The notes: generated from the letters alone by a model not told the origin. Shown: positions 16,250 through 24,663, numbered from the stretch's first letter. The stretch: DNA of 64,000 nt from Streptomyces wedmorensis (GCF_000716445.1 NZ_JNWK01000079.1:44905-108904); one strand, 5' to 3'. Numbers and translations are program-made.

Positions 16250-17287
16250 TCAGACGCCCGGGATCGCCCGCGCCCGGAAGGCGTCGCGCACCGCGTCCGC
16301 CGCCGCCGTGCCGTACATCTTCTGCGCGGTCGCGACCGTCGTGAGGGCCGCGGCCTGGAAGCTGGTGTCGGCGGTGAAGCCGAACTGGGCGTTCACGATG
16401 ATCCGGTCGGCCGTACGGGCACCGAGCTTGCCCCGGATGTCGAAGAGGGCCCGGGACCAGATCTCGCCGTCGGCGTGGACCTCGCCCTCCAGGTCCGCGT
16501 ACGTCTTCGTGCCGTCGATGCGACGCAGGCAGTGCGGGGCCGCGCTGTAGCCGGTCGCGTCCCAGTCGGCCACGCAGGCCTGGTCGGCCTTCATCGGCCA
16601 GCCGTACTTCGCGACCGCGTTCGTGCCGACGGCCACCGCCAGGTAGTCGCCGAAGGCCTCGCCGATCGCCCCGGCCTCCGGGGAGGTGCCGAAGCCCGGC
16701 ACCTGCGCGTGGTGCACGGCGTGACCGTACTCGTGGACGATCACCTCGGCGTCCTCGGCGTCGTCCACCCCGCCCTTGCCGAAGCGGATCTCGGCCTTCT
16801 TGTCGGTGAAGAACGAGTTGTCGGAGCCCCACTGGTTCAGCCGGACCGGCTGGACGCGGTCGTTCGCCCCGCGCAGCTCGGTGCCGAAGCCCAGGCTCTG
16901 GAGGTACTCCTGCGACTCGTTGACCCAGAAGTACGCCATGACCTGCTCGAACTCGTCGTCCGAGCGGTCGAAGGAGGCGGCGTCGGCGGCCTTCGCCGGG
17001 TTGCCGGTCTCGGAGCGGACGGCGACCCACTTGCCGGACAGGGCGCCGCTCGCGTCCAGGTTGCGCAGCGCGACGGTGGCGTACGCGGAGGCGGGGACGT
17101 CGCTCACCGCGTCCTTGTGGTCGGTGAGGGACTGGTCGCCCGAGGACTGGACCGGGTTCACCATGAAGACGCGGGCCTGCGGCGCGGACGCGGCGGACGC
17201 CCCCGCGGACGGGAGCAGCGCCGCGGTGGCGGTGGCCACGGTGACGGCTGCCGCGGCGGCCAGGCCACGAGAGGTGCGGCGGGTCAT
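16250..17287 (-). CDS. Secreted gluzincin zinc metalloprotease
   Basis: A 345-residue exported protein. An N-terminal signal peptide (MTRRTSRGLAAAAAVTVAT..., cleavage likely after ASAASA near residue 35) precedes a catalytic domain with HEYGHAVHH (H185, E186, H189) and the downstream Glu of GEAFGDYLAV (E210), the gluzincin arrangement of M4/M36-type peptidases. Start 17287 is chosen because AGGAGG ends 6 bases before it; the ATG at 17293 has no spacing. It is monocistronic and converges on the TetR gene with only 23 bases between. Confidence 0.88.
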   Translation of the reverse strand: MTRRTSRGLAAAAAVTVATATAALLPSAGASAASAPQARVFMVNPVQSSGDQSLTDHKDAVSDVPASAYATVALRNLDASGALSGKWVAVRSETGNPAKAADAASFDRSDDEFEQVMAYFWVNESQEYLQSLGFGTELRGANDRVQPVRLNQWGSDNSFFTDKKAEIRFGKGGVDDAEDAEVIVHEYGHAVHHAQVPGFGTSPEAGAIGEAFGDYLAVAVGTNAVAKYGWPMKADQACVADWDATGYSAAPHCLRRIDGTKTYADLEGEVHADGEIWSRALFDIRGKLGARTADRIIVNAQFGFTADTSFQAAALTTVATAQKMYGTAAADAVRDAFRARAIPGV

Positions 17288-17443
17288 GGACATCCTCCTG
17301 CGATGGGATGCTGCGACGGGAAGCTTGGCGTGTACTCAACACGCAATGGCGGCGATCTTCGCGTACGCCCACCGTTTTGAACAGACCCCGAGAGCCCCGC
17401 CCGGCACGTGAGCCGGACCACAGTCCATCTCGCACACCCGCAG

Positions 17444-17449
17444 TACTCT
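17444..17449 (+). promoter_or_regulatory. -10 element TACTCT giving a leaderless leader-peptide mRNA
   Basis: TACTCT ends 6 bases before ATG 17456, so the expected transcription start coincides with the A of the start codon. No good -35 hexamer is visible, which is common in Streptomyces. Confidence 0.55.
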
Positions 17450-17455
17450 GGTCGC

Positions 17456-17530
17456 ATGCCTCTGCTCGTACGCCGCCGCCACGTGGACTTCGTCCGCGTC
17501 ACGAGCATGAGCTGTCGCCGCTCCGCCTGA
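17456..17530 (+). CDS. Putative cysteine-responsive leader peptide
   Basis: A 24-residue ORF (MPLLVRRRHVDFVRVTSMSC then RRSA) matching the RRHVDLxRVxxxxCR pattern of actinobacterial putative leader peptides found before sulfur and cysteine metabolism genes. It appears leaderless (see 17444). It precedes the oxygenase at 17655 by 124 bases. The Cys near the end, after an Arg/His-rich stretch, suits ribosome-stalling attenuation when Cys-tRNA is low. The terminator or antiterminator in the 17531-17654 spacer is not obvious by eye. Confidence 0.75.
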   Translation: MPLLVRRRHVDFVRVTSMSCRRSA

Positions 17531-17654
17531 CCTTCCCGGGTACCACTCCACACCCCGGCCGGTCCCTCGTCGCAGCCCCCAGCCGATCGGCACCCGTGGC
17601 CCCCGCACCACCCTCGCGGCCGCCCCGGGCACCCGTAACCCCGCGGACGCACCC

Positions 17655-18698
17655 ATGACGAACAGCTCGTACCCCTCCCAGCTCCCCATCGTCGACCTCT
17701 CGGCCGCCGACCGGGGCCCCCGGGCCCGCAGGCTCCTCCACGCCCAGCTGCACTCGGCCGCCCACGACGTGGGCTTCTTCCAGCTCATCGGGCACGGCAT
17801 CACCGAAGCCGAGACACAGGCCCTCACCACCGCCATGCGTGCCTTCTTCGCCCTGCCCGAGGCCGACCGGCTCGCCCTCGACAACATCAACTCGCCGCAC
17901 TTCCGCGGCTACACCCGCATCGGCGACGAACGCACCGCCGGCGCCCGCGACTGGCGCGACCAGCTCGACATCGGCGCCGAGCGCCCCGCCCACGCCCCCG
18001 CACCCTGGGAAGCCCCCTACTGGTGGCTCGAAGGCCCCAACCAGTGGCCCGCCGCCCTCCCCGAGCTCCGCACCGCCGCCCTGCACTGGATCGACCGCCT
18101 CAGCGGCGTCGCCGAGCGGCTCCTCCACGAGCTGCTCGCCTCCATCGGCGCGCCCGCGGACTTCTACGACGACATCTTCGGCCCCCGCGCCCACCCGCAC
18201 CTCAAGCTGGTGCGCTACCCCGGCAGCAGCGGCGAGGGCGACGACCAGGGCGTCGGCGCCCACAAGGACTACGGCTTCCTCACCCTGCTGCTCCAGGACC
18301 AGGTCGGCGGCCTCCAGGTCCAGCGCGAGGACGGGAACTTCCACGACGTGCCCCCGCTGCCGGGAGCCTTCGTCGTCAACCTCGGCGAACTCCTCGAAGT
18401 GGCCACCGACGGCTACCTGATCGCCACCAACCACCGAGTGGTCTCCCCGCCCGGAGCGACGGAACGCTACTCCGTCCCGTTCTTCTACAACCCGCGGCTC
18501 GACGCCCGCATCTCCCCGCTGGCCTTCCCGTACGCCGACCGGGCCCCCGGCGTCACGGTCGACCCGGCGAACCCGCTGTTCGCCGAGTACGGCCGCAACG
18601 AACTGAAGGGGAAGCTCCGCGCCCACCCGTCGGTGGCCGCCCGCCACCACGCGGAGCTCCTGCTGCACCCCGAGGGTCAGCCGGTGATGTCCGCGTAA
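17655..18698 (+). CDS. Isopenicillin-N-synthase-family Fe(II)/2-oxoglutarate oxygenase
   Basis: A 347-residue oxygenase with an N-terminal DIOX_N-like region (PIVDLSAADRG, AAHDVGFFQLIGHGI) and a double-stranded beta-helix core. Iron ligands are H203 and D205 (GAHKDYGF) and H260 (TNHRV); R271 and S273 (RYSVPFF) would bind the co-substrate. Family members make or modify amino-acid-derived or gibberellin-like metabolites; the substrate is unknown. The leader peptide upstream suggests a link to cysteine or sulfur supply. Its 3' end overlaps citA tail-to-tail by 22 bases. Confidence 0.9.
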   Translation: MTNSSYPSQLPIVDLSAADRGPRARRLLHAQLHSAAHDVGFFQLIGHGITEAETQALTTAMRAFFALPEADRLALDNINSPHFRGYTRIGDERTAGARDWRDQLDIGAERPAHAPAPWEAPYWWLEGPNQWPAALPELRTAALHWIDRLSGVAERLLHELLASIGAPADFYDDIFGPRAHPHLKLVRYPGSSGEGDDQGVGAHKDYGFLTLLLQDQVGGLQVQREDGNFHDVPPLPGAFVVNLGELLEVATDGYLIATNHRVVSPPGATERYSVPFFYNPRLDARISPLAFPYADRAPGVTVDPANPLFAEYGRNELKGKLRAHPSVAARHHAELLLHPEGQPVMSA

Positions 18699-19777
18699 CC
18701 CTCGATGTCGCGCGGGTCCCGCTTGCCGGGACCCGTGTAGCGGGCCGACGGACGCACGAGACGCCCGGTCCGCTTCTGCTCCAGGATGTGCGCCGACCAG
18801 CCGGCCGTACGGGCGCAGCTGAACATCGACGTGAACATGTGCGCCGGGACCTCGGCGAAGTCGAGGACGATCGCCGCCCAGAACTCCACGTTCGTCGCCA
18901 GGATCCGGTCCGGGCGACGGTTGTGCAGCTCGTCCAGGGCGGCCTTCTCCAGCGCGGCGGCCACCTCGTAGCGCGGCGCGTCCAGCTCCTTGGCGGTACG
19001 CCGCAGCACGCGCGCGCGGGGGTCCTCGGCGCGGTACACGCGGTGGCCGAAGCCCATCAGACGCTCGCCCTTGTCGAGCGCCTGCTTCACGTACGCCGTC
19101 GCGTCGCCCGTCCGCTCGATCTCCTCGATCATGCCGAGGACGCGGGAGGGCGCGCCGCCGTGCAGGGGGCCCGACATGGCGCCCACGGCACCGGAGAGCG
19201 CCGCGGCCACGTCCGCGCCGGTCGAGGCGATGACACGGGCGGTGAACGTGGACGCGTTCATGCCGTGCTCGGCGGCCGACGTCCAGTAGGCGTCGACGGC
19301 CTTGACGTGCTTCGGGTCCGGCTCGCCGCGCCAACGGATCATGAAGCGCTCGACGACCGACTGGGCCTTGTCGATCTCGCTCTGCGGCACCATCGGCTGG
19401 CCCTGGCCGCGCGCCGACTGCGCCACGTACGACAGCGCCATGACGGCCGCGCGGGCCAGGTCGTCGCGGGCCTGCTCGGCGGAGATGTCGAGGAGCGGCT
19501 TGAGGCCCCACACGGGCGCCAGCATCGCGAGCGCGGACTGCACGTCGACCCGGATGTCACCGGAGTGCACCGGGATCGGGAACGGCTCGGCGGCCGGCAG
19601 GCCCGGGTTGAACGCGCCGTCGACGAGCAGGCCCCAGACGTTGCCGAACGAGACGTGGCCGACGAGATCCTCGATGTCGACCCCGCGGTAGCGGAGGGCG
19701 CCGCCCTCCTTGTCGGGTTCGGCGATCTCCGTCTCGAACGCGACGACTCCCTCGAGCCCGGGTACGAAGTCGGACAT
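18677..19777 (-). CDS. citA: Citrate synthase 2
   Basis: A 366-residue citrate synthase of the short CitA type. Active-site segments are EHGMNASTF (H171), GPLHGGAPSR (H206) and GFGHRVYRAEDPRA (H245). The position of the usual catalytic Asp (PNVDF) reads TNVEFW, a Glu, which I note as seen rather than as a defect. It condenses acetyl-CoA with oxaloacetate; as a second isozyme it may serve catabolism of acyl-CoAs or propionate. GAGGAG precedes the ATG. The promoter region carries ATCGAT repeats and a GCTTGAT half-site. Confidence 0.93.
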   Translation of the reverse strand: MSDFVPGLEGVVAFETEIAEPDKEGGALRYRGVDIEDLVGHVSFGNVWGLLVDGAFNPGLPAAEPFPIPVHSGDIRVDVQSALAMLAPVWGLKPLLDISAEQARDDLARAAVMALSYVAQSARGQGQPMVPQSEIDKAQSVVERFMIRWRGEPDPKHVKAVDAYWTSAAEHGMNASTFTARVIASTGADVAAALSGAVGAMSGPLHGGAPSRVLGMIEEIERTGDATAYVKQALDKGERLMGFGHRVYRAEDPRARVLRRTAKELDAPRYEVAAALEKAALDELHNRRPDRILATNVEFWAAIVLDFAEVPAHMFTSMFSCARTAGWSAHILEQKRTGRLVRPSARYTGPGKRDPRDIEGYADITG

Positions 19778-19792
19778 CAGGCGGCTCCTCTA

Positions 19793-19821
19793 ATCGATGA
19801 TCGATCAAGCGTGCGATCGAT
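19793..19821. promoter_or_regulatory. ATCGAT repeats with GCTTGAT half-site upstream of citA
   Basis: A 29-base segment starts and ends with ATCGAT and has ATCAAGCGTGC at its centre. On the citA strand it reads ACGCTTGATC, the half-site seen before the operons at 4557 and 13340. It lies 16-44 bases upstream of the citA start, an operator-like position. Confidence 0.45.
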
Positions 19822-19971
19822 GGGGGGAATCAACAGTCATCCAGCGGAAGAGTCTGTACGGTTTCGATGATGCGGGGAAAGGTGACATCCGGCACACTGC
19901 GCCGACCCGGCGACAAAGGATTAGCCGCACGGGGTGCCGGGCAGACTCGGCCGCTGCGGCAGGATGACCCT

Positions 19972-20625
19972 GTGACCGACGCCCTGGACCCCGCCGACAT
20001 GCGCGAGCAGTACCGCACCACGGAGCTCCTCGCGGCCGACCTCGCACCCGAGCCGGTCGAGCAGTTCACCCGCTGGTTCAAGGAGACCGCCGCCAACCCG
20101 GCGATCCACGAGCCGAACGCGATGATCGTCTCCACCGCGGCCCCGGACGGCCGCCCGTCCTCCCGGACGGTCCTCCTCAAGCACTACGACGAGGCCGGCT
20201 TCGTCTTCTTCACCAACTACGAATCCCGCAAGGGCCGGGAACTGGAGGCCAACCCCCACGCCTCCCTGCTCTTCCCCTGGCACCCGCTCGCCCGCCAGGT
20301 CATCATCACCGGCCGCGCCGTCCCCACCGGCCGCGACGAGACCGTCGCCTACTTCCGCACCCGCCCCCACGGCTCCCAGCTCGGCGCCTGGGCCAGCCCC
20401 CAGTCCACCGTCATCCCCTCCCGCGCCGACCTCCTCGCCCGCTACGACGAGCTCGCCGCCCGCTACCCCGACCCCGAACAGGTCCCCGTTCCCCCGAACT
20501 GGGGCGGCATCCGCGTCATCCCCGACACCGTCGAATTCTGGCAAGGCCACGAGAACCGCCTCCACGACCGCCTCCGCTACCACCGCCACGGCGAAACCTG
20601 GCACGTGGAGCGCCTGGCGCCCTGA
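19972..20625 (+). CDS. pdxH: Pyridoxamine 5'-phosphate oxidase
   Basis: A 217-residue FMN enzyme making pyridoxal 5'-phosphate from PNP/PMP. Segments include [24 protein letters not shown] in pieces ([16 protein letters not shown]), [24 protein letters not shown] and the C-terminal W-G-G-IR...EFWQG and RLHDR(L)RY...W..ERLAP, all PdxH hallmarks. The GTG start at 19972 gives the usual length; an in-frame ATG at 19867 would add 35 unconserved residues. It is divergent from citA. Confidence 0.93.
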   Translation: MTDALDPADMREQYRTTELLAADLAPEPVEQFTRWFKETAANPAIHEPNAMIVSTAAPDGRPSSRTVLLKHYDEAGFVFFTNYESRKGRELEANPHASLLFPWHPLARQVIITGRAVPTGRDETVAYFRTRPHGSQLGAWASPQSTVIPSRADLLARYDELAARYPDPEQVPVPPNWGGIRVIPDTVEFWQGHENRLHDRLRYHRHGETWHVERLAP

Positions 20626-20659
20626 CGGCACCCTCCGACGGCCACCCGGGTCCGGGAAC

Positions 20660-20869
20660 GCAGACGACCCGTGAGTCTTGGCACCGTCCGCCTAGGTTCG
20701 GACGGAGCCTGCCGGCCGGACTGCCGGCGACTCACGGGTCGGGTGACTGCGTTGGTGTTCGGCAGAAGGCCTGCCGAGGTGCACAGAGTGCGACTGGCAG
20801 GCCTTAGCCCGCAGTCACCTCACGAGTCCGAAAAGAAACCATGTTTTCGGATCACCTCCTTTCGCGTGT
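20660..20869 (-). ncRNA. Candidate structured small RNA / orphan attenuator
   Basis: A minus-strand promoter (TTGAGG-17-TAGGGT) predicts a start near 20869. The RNA then contains a 15-nt match to the 16S 3' end, a hairpin with an ATG in its loop (arms TCCGAAAA/TTTTCGGA, 20826-20850), a 12-codon ORF, a stem GGTGACTGCG/CGCAGTCACC (20810-20819 with 20742-20751), an inner stem AAGGCCTGCC/GGCAGGCCTT (20796-20805 with 20766-20775) that competes with TCGGCAG/CTGCCGA, and a 13-bp terminal stem (20665-20677 with 20729-20741). No gene follows on this strand, because pdxH converges. Confidence 0.55.
20804..20842 (-). CDS. 12-residue ORF inside the structured RNA
   Basis: ATG 20842 to TAA 20804 encodes MVSFRTREVTAG. 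GAAAGGAGGTGATCC (20863-20849) precedes it, though GGAGG is about 12 bases from the ATG. Its last codons overlap the 5' arms of two stems, so ribosome position would change folding. Translation is inferred from layout only. Confidence 0.35.
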   Translation of the reverse strand: MVSFRTREVTAG

Positions 20870-20875
20870 ACTCAC

Positions 20876-20904
20876 ACCCTAGGAAGCGCCCCCGCGTGCC
20901 TCAA
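20876..20904 (-). promoter_or_regulatory. Promoter of the structured RNA
   Basis: On the minus strand TTGAGG (20904-20899) and TAGGGT (20881-20876) are separated by 17 bases, a good housekeeping-type promoter. Confidence 0.55.
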
Positions 20905-20985
20905 CCCATTTATTCAAATCGCGGAACGGGGGTGTGCTCTGCGTCACGTTCCAGTTGAATGGCCGGAGTATGGGGGGAGTGCCGC

Positions 20986-22311
20986 ATGAGTGCGTTCACG
21001 GGGTCCGCGAGTGAGACCGCTTCTGTGCCGGGGGCGGGGGGAGACCTGCTGGCAGCGCTGCTGGACGGGATGGACGCGGCGTTGTGCGCGTTCGACGCCG
21101 AGGGGACGGTGACGCACTGGAACCGGGAGGCCGAGCGGATCCTGGGATGGTCGGCCGGGGAGGCGGTCGGGCGGCGGGGGTTCGCGGGGTGGGCGGCGCG
21201 GAGCGCGGACGCCGAGGAGGCCCTGGGCCGGCTGATGGGGGCGATGAAGGGGCCGGGCCGGCAGGTCCACGAGTTCGTACTGCTGCGCAAGGACGGCGGG
21301 CGGGTGCTCGTGCGGAGCCAGGCGGCCGGGGTGCGGGGTGCGGACGGCGGCCCGGCGGGGGTGTACGTCGCGTTCAGCGAGGTCCACGTACAACTGGATC
21401 TGGAGCGGTCGGTCGCGCTGAGCGAGGCACTGTTCGACGACGCCTCGTGGGGGGTCGTCCTCGTGGACGCCGACCTGCGTCCCGCGATGGTCAACACCCA
21501 CGCGGCCCGCGCACTCGGCACCGGACGCACGGCCCTGCTCGGGCGGCCGCTCGGCGATGTCGTCGTACACGGCGCGGAGGAGCTGGAGGCGGCCTTCCAG
21601 CACGTGCTGGCCGAGGGGACGCCGACCGCGCCCGCCGAGGTGTGGGTGACGCTCCGGACGGCCTCCGGGGAGCAGCGCCGGTGCTGGCGCAGCGGCTTCC
21701 TGCTGCTGCCGTCGCCGATGGCGGAGGAGCCGGTGCCGCTGGGCGTGGCGTGGCTGTTCCAGGACGTGACGGAGGAGCGGCTCGCGGCCCGCGAGGCGGA
21801 CCGGATGCGGTTCCGGTGGAGCCAGCTGCACCGGGCGGGCGCGGCGGCCTCGGAGTGCGAGGACCCGGACGAGGCGGCGACGGTCCTGCTCGACTTCGCG
21901 CTGGCCGGTTTCGCGGACCACGCCCTCGTCGACCGGGTGGCCGGCGAGCGGCGCCTCACACGGGCCCTCGCCACCCCCGCCGGCGCCCCCGGCCCGTCGT
22001 CCCCCGTCGTCGGCGGCGGCATCCCGCTCCGGTACGGGCCGAGGCATCCGGCGCTCCAGGCCTGGGACCGCCTCGGCTCGGTGCGGGCCACCGCCGGCCG
22101 CACCGCCGAGGTCTGGGCGGAGGCCCACCAGTGGCCGGGGGACGCGGCGCACGCCCTGTGCCTGGTGCTGCGTTCCCGCGGCCGCACGGTGGGCGTGCTG
22201 ACCTTCCTGCGGGCCTCCTGCCGTTCGCCCTTCGAGCGGGAGGACGTGGTGTTCGGGGAGACGGTGGCGGCCCGGGTGGCCGCGCTCCTGGACCTCGGCG
22301 ACAAGGGCTGA
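20986..22311 (+). CDS. PAS-domain sensory protein without an output domain
   Basis: A 441-residue cytoplasmic protein. PAS 1 spans ~15-130 (LLDGMDAALCAFDAEGTVTHWNREAERILGWSAGEAVGR in part), PAS 2 ~135-275 (FDDASWGVVLVDADLRPAMVN), then a GAF-like region ~290-440. In Streptomyces such modules usually end in a PP2C/SpoIIE phosphatase; none is present here, so this may be a partner-binding sensor. The ATG follows GGGGGGAG. An upstream in-frame GTG (20959) lacks a good ribosome-binding site. Confidence 0.8.
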   Translation: MSAFTGSASETASVPGAGGDLLAALLDGMDAALCAFDAEGTVTHWNREAERILGWSAGEAVGRRGFAGWAARSADAEEALGRLMGAMKGPGRQVHEFVLLRKDGGRVLVRSQAAGVRGADGGPAGVYVAFSEVHVQLDLERSVALSEALFDDASWGVVLVDADLRPAMVNTHAARALGTGRTALLGRPLGDVVVHGAEELEAAFQHVLAEGTPTAPAEVWVTLRTASGEQRRCWRSGFLLLPSPMAEEPVPLGVAWLFQDVTEERLAAREADRMRFRWSQLHRAGAAASECEDPDEAATVLLDFALAGFADHALVDRVAGERRLTRALATPAGAPGPSSPVVGGGIPLRYGPRHPALQAWDRLGSVRATAGRTAEVWAEAHQWPGDAAHALCLVLRSRGRTVGVLTFLRASCRSPFEREDVVFGETVAARVAALLDLGDKG

Positions 22312-22416
22312 GGCCCGGGGGGCGCCCCGTACACCCACTTTTTTGTGGGTACTTGTAGGGGTCCGCCGTCCGGGAGAACCTGGTGGTGGCCCGGAGCGCG
22401 AGGGAGTGACAGGGCC

Positions 22417-22767
22417 TCAGGAAGCGGCGGCCGCTTCCGTCAGCCGGTCCAGCCGGCGATGGCCCCAGTCCGACAACGGGCCCAGCAGTTCCGACAGTTC
22501 GCGCCCGTGCGCCGTCAGGGAGTAGACGGTCTTCGGGGGCACCACATCGTGCACCTCGCGGTCCACGAGACCGTCGGCCTCCATCTCCCGCAGCGCCTGG
22601 GTCAGCACCTTCTCGCTGATCCCGGGGAGCCTGCGGCGCAGTTCGCCGGGCCGGTGCGGGCCGGATTCAAGCAGCCACAGCAGCGACGTCTTCCATTTGC
22701 CGTCGATCACGGCGATCGCCGCCGTCACCCCGCAGACGTTCGTGTCCTGGGCCCGGAGGCGTGTCAT
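22417..22767 (-). CDS. HxlR-family transcriptional regulator
   Basis: A 116-residue winged-helix regulator of the HxlR/MarR-like group: CGVTAAIAVIDGKWKTSLLWLL near residues 13-34 and the recognition region GISEKVLTQALREMEADGLVDR (~51-72). HxlR proteins often sense aldehydes, quinones or redox state. The ATG at 22767 follows GAGGGA. It is divergent from the reductase at 22840 with 72 bases between, so that gene is the likely target. Confidence 0.9.
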   Translation of the reverse strand: MTRLRAQDTNVCGVTAAIAVIDGKWKTSLLWLLESGPHRPGELRRRLPGISEKVLTQALREMEADGLVDREVHDVVPPKTVYSLTAHGRELSELLGPLSDWGHRRLDRLTEAAAAS

Positions 22768-22839
22768 GCGCGTCCCTCTCGTTCGTCGGTCACGGTCACC
22801 GCTGTATTCCACCTCATCTCAGTACAAGGGAGTTCCGCC

Positions 22840-23766
22840 ATGTCTTCTTCCGCCTCCTCGTCCGTGCCTTCCTCGTCCGCCCCCTCCTCCGTGCCCCCGC
22901 TCTCCGTCACGGTTCTCGGACTCGGGCCGATGGGGCGCGCCTTGGCCGGGGCCTTCCTGGACGCCGGTGTCCGGACCACCGTGTGGAACCGGACCCCCGG
23001 CCGCGAAGGGGACCTCGTCGAGCGGGGCGCGGTCCTGGCCGGGAGCGCCGAGGAAGCGGTCGCCGCGGCCGCCCTGACGGTGATCTGCCTGGTCAACTAC
23101 GACGCCACGGACTCCGTCCTGCGTCGGCCCGAGGTCACGGACGCGCTCAAGGGCCGGACCGTGGTGAACCTGAGCGCCGACACTCCGGAGCGCGCGCGGG
23201 ACACCGGCAGCTGGGCCGCCGAGCACGGCATCGGCTATCTGGACGGCGCGATCATGACCCCGACCCCGAGCATCGGGACGCCCGCCGGCGTGTTCCTGCA
23301 CAGCGGGCCCGAGCCGCTCTACCGCGAGCACCGGCCGGTCCTCGACGCCCTGGACGGTCTCCACACCCACCTCGGCGAGGACATCGGCCGGGCGGCGGCG
23401 TACGACGTCGCACTCCTCGACATCTTCTGGACGTCGATGACGGGGTACGTGCACGCCCTGGCCCTGGCGCGCGCGGAGGGCATCTCGGCGCGCGAACTCG
23501 CGCCGTTCGCGGCCGGCATCGGCGCGATCCTGCCGCCGCTGTTCGAGGAGTGGGCCGACGACGTGGACAGCGGCTCGTACACGGGCGAGGGCAACCCGCT
23601 CACCTCGGCCGTCTCCACGATGTCCCACGTCGTCCACGCCGCCGAGGCCCACGGCATCGACGCGAGCGTCATGCGCGCCGCCGAGGCCCTCGCCGTCCGC
23701 GCCGTGGACCGCGGCCACGGCGCCGAAGGCTTCACCCGCGTGACGCAGGTCGTGGAGGCGTCCTAG
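22840..23766 (+). CDS. NAD(P)-dependent 6-PGDH-like/imine-reductase-like oxidoreductase
   Basis: A 308-residue Rossmann enzyme of the beta-hydroxyacid dehydrogenase/imine reductase group. The dinucleotide-binding loop GLGPMGRALAGAF is at ~26-38 after a Ser-rich 18-residue head. The sequence MTPTPSIGTPAGVFLHSGP near residue 150 and the helical C-terminal dimerisation domain fit imine-reductase-like proteins, which lack the catalytic Lys of true hydroxyacid dehydrogenases. The natural substrate is unknown. Expression is likely controlled by the divergent HxlR protein. Confidence 0.85.
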   Translation: MSSSASSSVPSSSAPSSVPPLSVTVLGLGPMGRALAGAFLDAGVRTTVWNRTPGREGDLVERGAVLAGSAEEAVAAAALTVICLVNYDATDSVLRRPEVTDALKGRTVVNLSADTPERARDTGSWAAEHGIGYLDGAIMTPTPSIGTPAGVFLHSGPEPLYREHRPVLDALDGLHTHLGEDIGRAAAYDVALLDIFWTSMTGYVHALALARAEGISARELAPFAAGIGAILPPLFEEWADDVDSGSYTGEGNPLTSAVSTMSHVVHAAEAHGIDASVMRAAEALAVRAVDRGHGAEGFTRVTQVVEAS

Positions 23767-23771
23767 GGGGT

Positions 23772-23862
23772 GTGCGGCGGGTCGGGGACGCCCCGGTCCC
23801 AAGGCCGGTGCAGCGGGTCGGGGACGCCCCGGTCCCAAGGCCGGTGCGGCGGATCGGGGGCG
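23772..23862. repeat. 36-bp tandem repeat, 2.5 copies
   Basis: Units starting at 23772, 23808 and 23844 (gtgcggcgggtcggggacgc...) lie just after the reductase stop and before the convergent SIS gene stop. The first two units differ at one position; the third is partial. Each unit contains GGGGACGCCCC-like dyad symmetry, so the array may help terminate transcription. Confidence 0.75.
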
Positions 23863-23870
23863 GACGGAGC

Positions 23871-24626
23871 CTAGTGCTTGAAGAAGATCCTGTCCCCGTA
23901 CTCGTTCATCACGCGGCCGTTCCACTCGTGGCCGCCGTCGACGTTGCCGGAGCGCAGCAGGGGCGGCTCGATGCCGCGGCGGACGAGGTCCTCGGCGGCG
24001 GCGGCCATGGTGGCCTGCATGAGGGCGCTGGTGACGACGGTGGAGGCGGGGGCGAAGGGCGCCTCGATGCCTTCGTAGGTGAGTTCGGCGTCGCCGACGG
24101 CGATCCTGGAGTCGAGGACGATGTCGCAGTGGTCCTTGAGGTACGAGCCCGAGACGTGCCGGGACTTCGTCTCGGTCGCGTACGCCACCGAGGTGACGCC
24201 GATGACGGTGAGGCCGAGGGCGCGGGCGTTCATGGCCATCTCGACGGGCAGGGCGTTGCGCCCGGAGAGGGAGATGATGATCAGGACGTCGCCGGCCTTG
24301 GCGGGGGAGGAGTCGAGGACGGCGCCGGCGAGGCCGTCGACCCGCTCCAGGGCCGAGCCGAGCGTGGCGGGCATGACGTCGACACCGACGACGCCGGGGA
24401 CGGCGAGCAGGTTCATCAGGGCGAGGCCGCCGGCCCGGTAGACGACGTCCTGGGCGGCGAGGGAGGAGTGGCCCGCGCCGAAGGCGAAGAGCCGGTTGCC
24501 GTTCTCGACGGCCTCGGCGATCGCGGCCCCGGCGGCGGCGATCTCGGCGGAGTCCTCGTCGCGGACCTGCTGGAGCAGGCCGATCGCGGCGTCGAAGAAC
24601 TGTCCGGCCAGCTTGCTCTCGCCCAT
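23871..24626 (-). CDS. SIS-domain (UPF0309-like) phosphosugar-binding protein
   Basis: A 251-residue SIS-fold protein: FAFGAGHSSLAAQDVVYRAGG (~41-61) and IIISLSGRNALPVEMAMNA (~116-134) form the phosphosugar-binding site. SIS proteins isomerise or sense phosphosugars, commonly amino-sugar phosphates. The ATG follows AAGGAG. Upstream lies a GGTC-NN-GACC site resembling the DasR (GlcNAc-responsive) element, which supports an amino-sugar role (inference). It is divergent from dmdR1. Confidence 0.87.
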   Translation of the reverse strand: MGESKLAGQFFDAAIGLLQQVRDEDSAEIAAAGAAIAEAVENGNRLFAFGAGHSSLAAQDVVYRAGGLALMNLLAVPGVVGVDVMPATLGSALERVDGLAGAVLDSSPAKAGDVLIIISLSGRNALPVEMAMNARALGLTVIGVTSVAYATETKSRHVSGSYLKDHCDIVLDSRIAVGDAELTYEGIEAPFAPASTVVTSALMQATMAAAAEDLVRRGIEPPLLRSGNVDGGHEWNGRVMNEYGDRIFFKH

Positions 24627-24663
24627 GGCGGCGGCTCCTTCTCGTCGTGGTCGCGGATCACGG

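Noticed and set aside
20660..20870. Known riboswitch classes (c-di-AMP ydaO, cobalamin, TPP, SAM, glycine), tmRNA, RNase P RNA or 6S RNA
   Set aside because: None of the conserved core strings I know of these families could be matched, and no metabolite gene follows on the same strand.
20671..20958. 95-codon plus-strand frame across the structured RNA
   Set aside because: It would read through the strong stems, lacks a ribosome-binding site and shows no domain; the minus strand has promoter, SD-like string and ordered stems.
23772..23862. CRISPR-like array
   Set aside because: The 36-bp units are head-to-tail with no unique spacers and no cas genes nearby.
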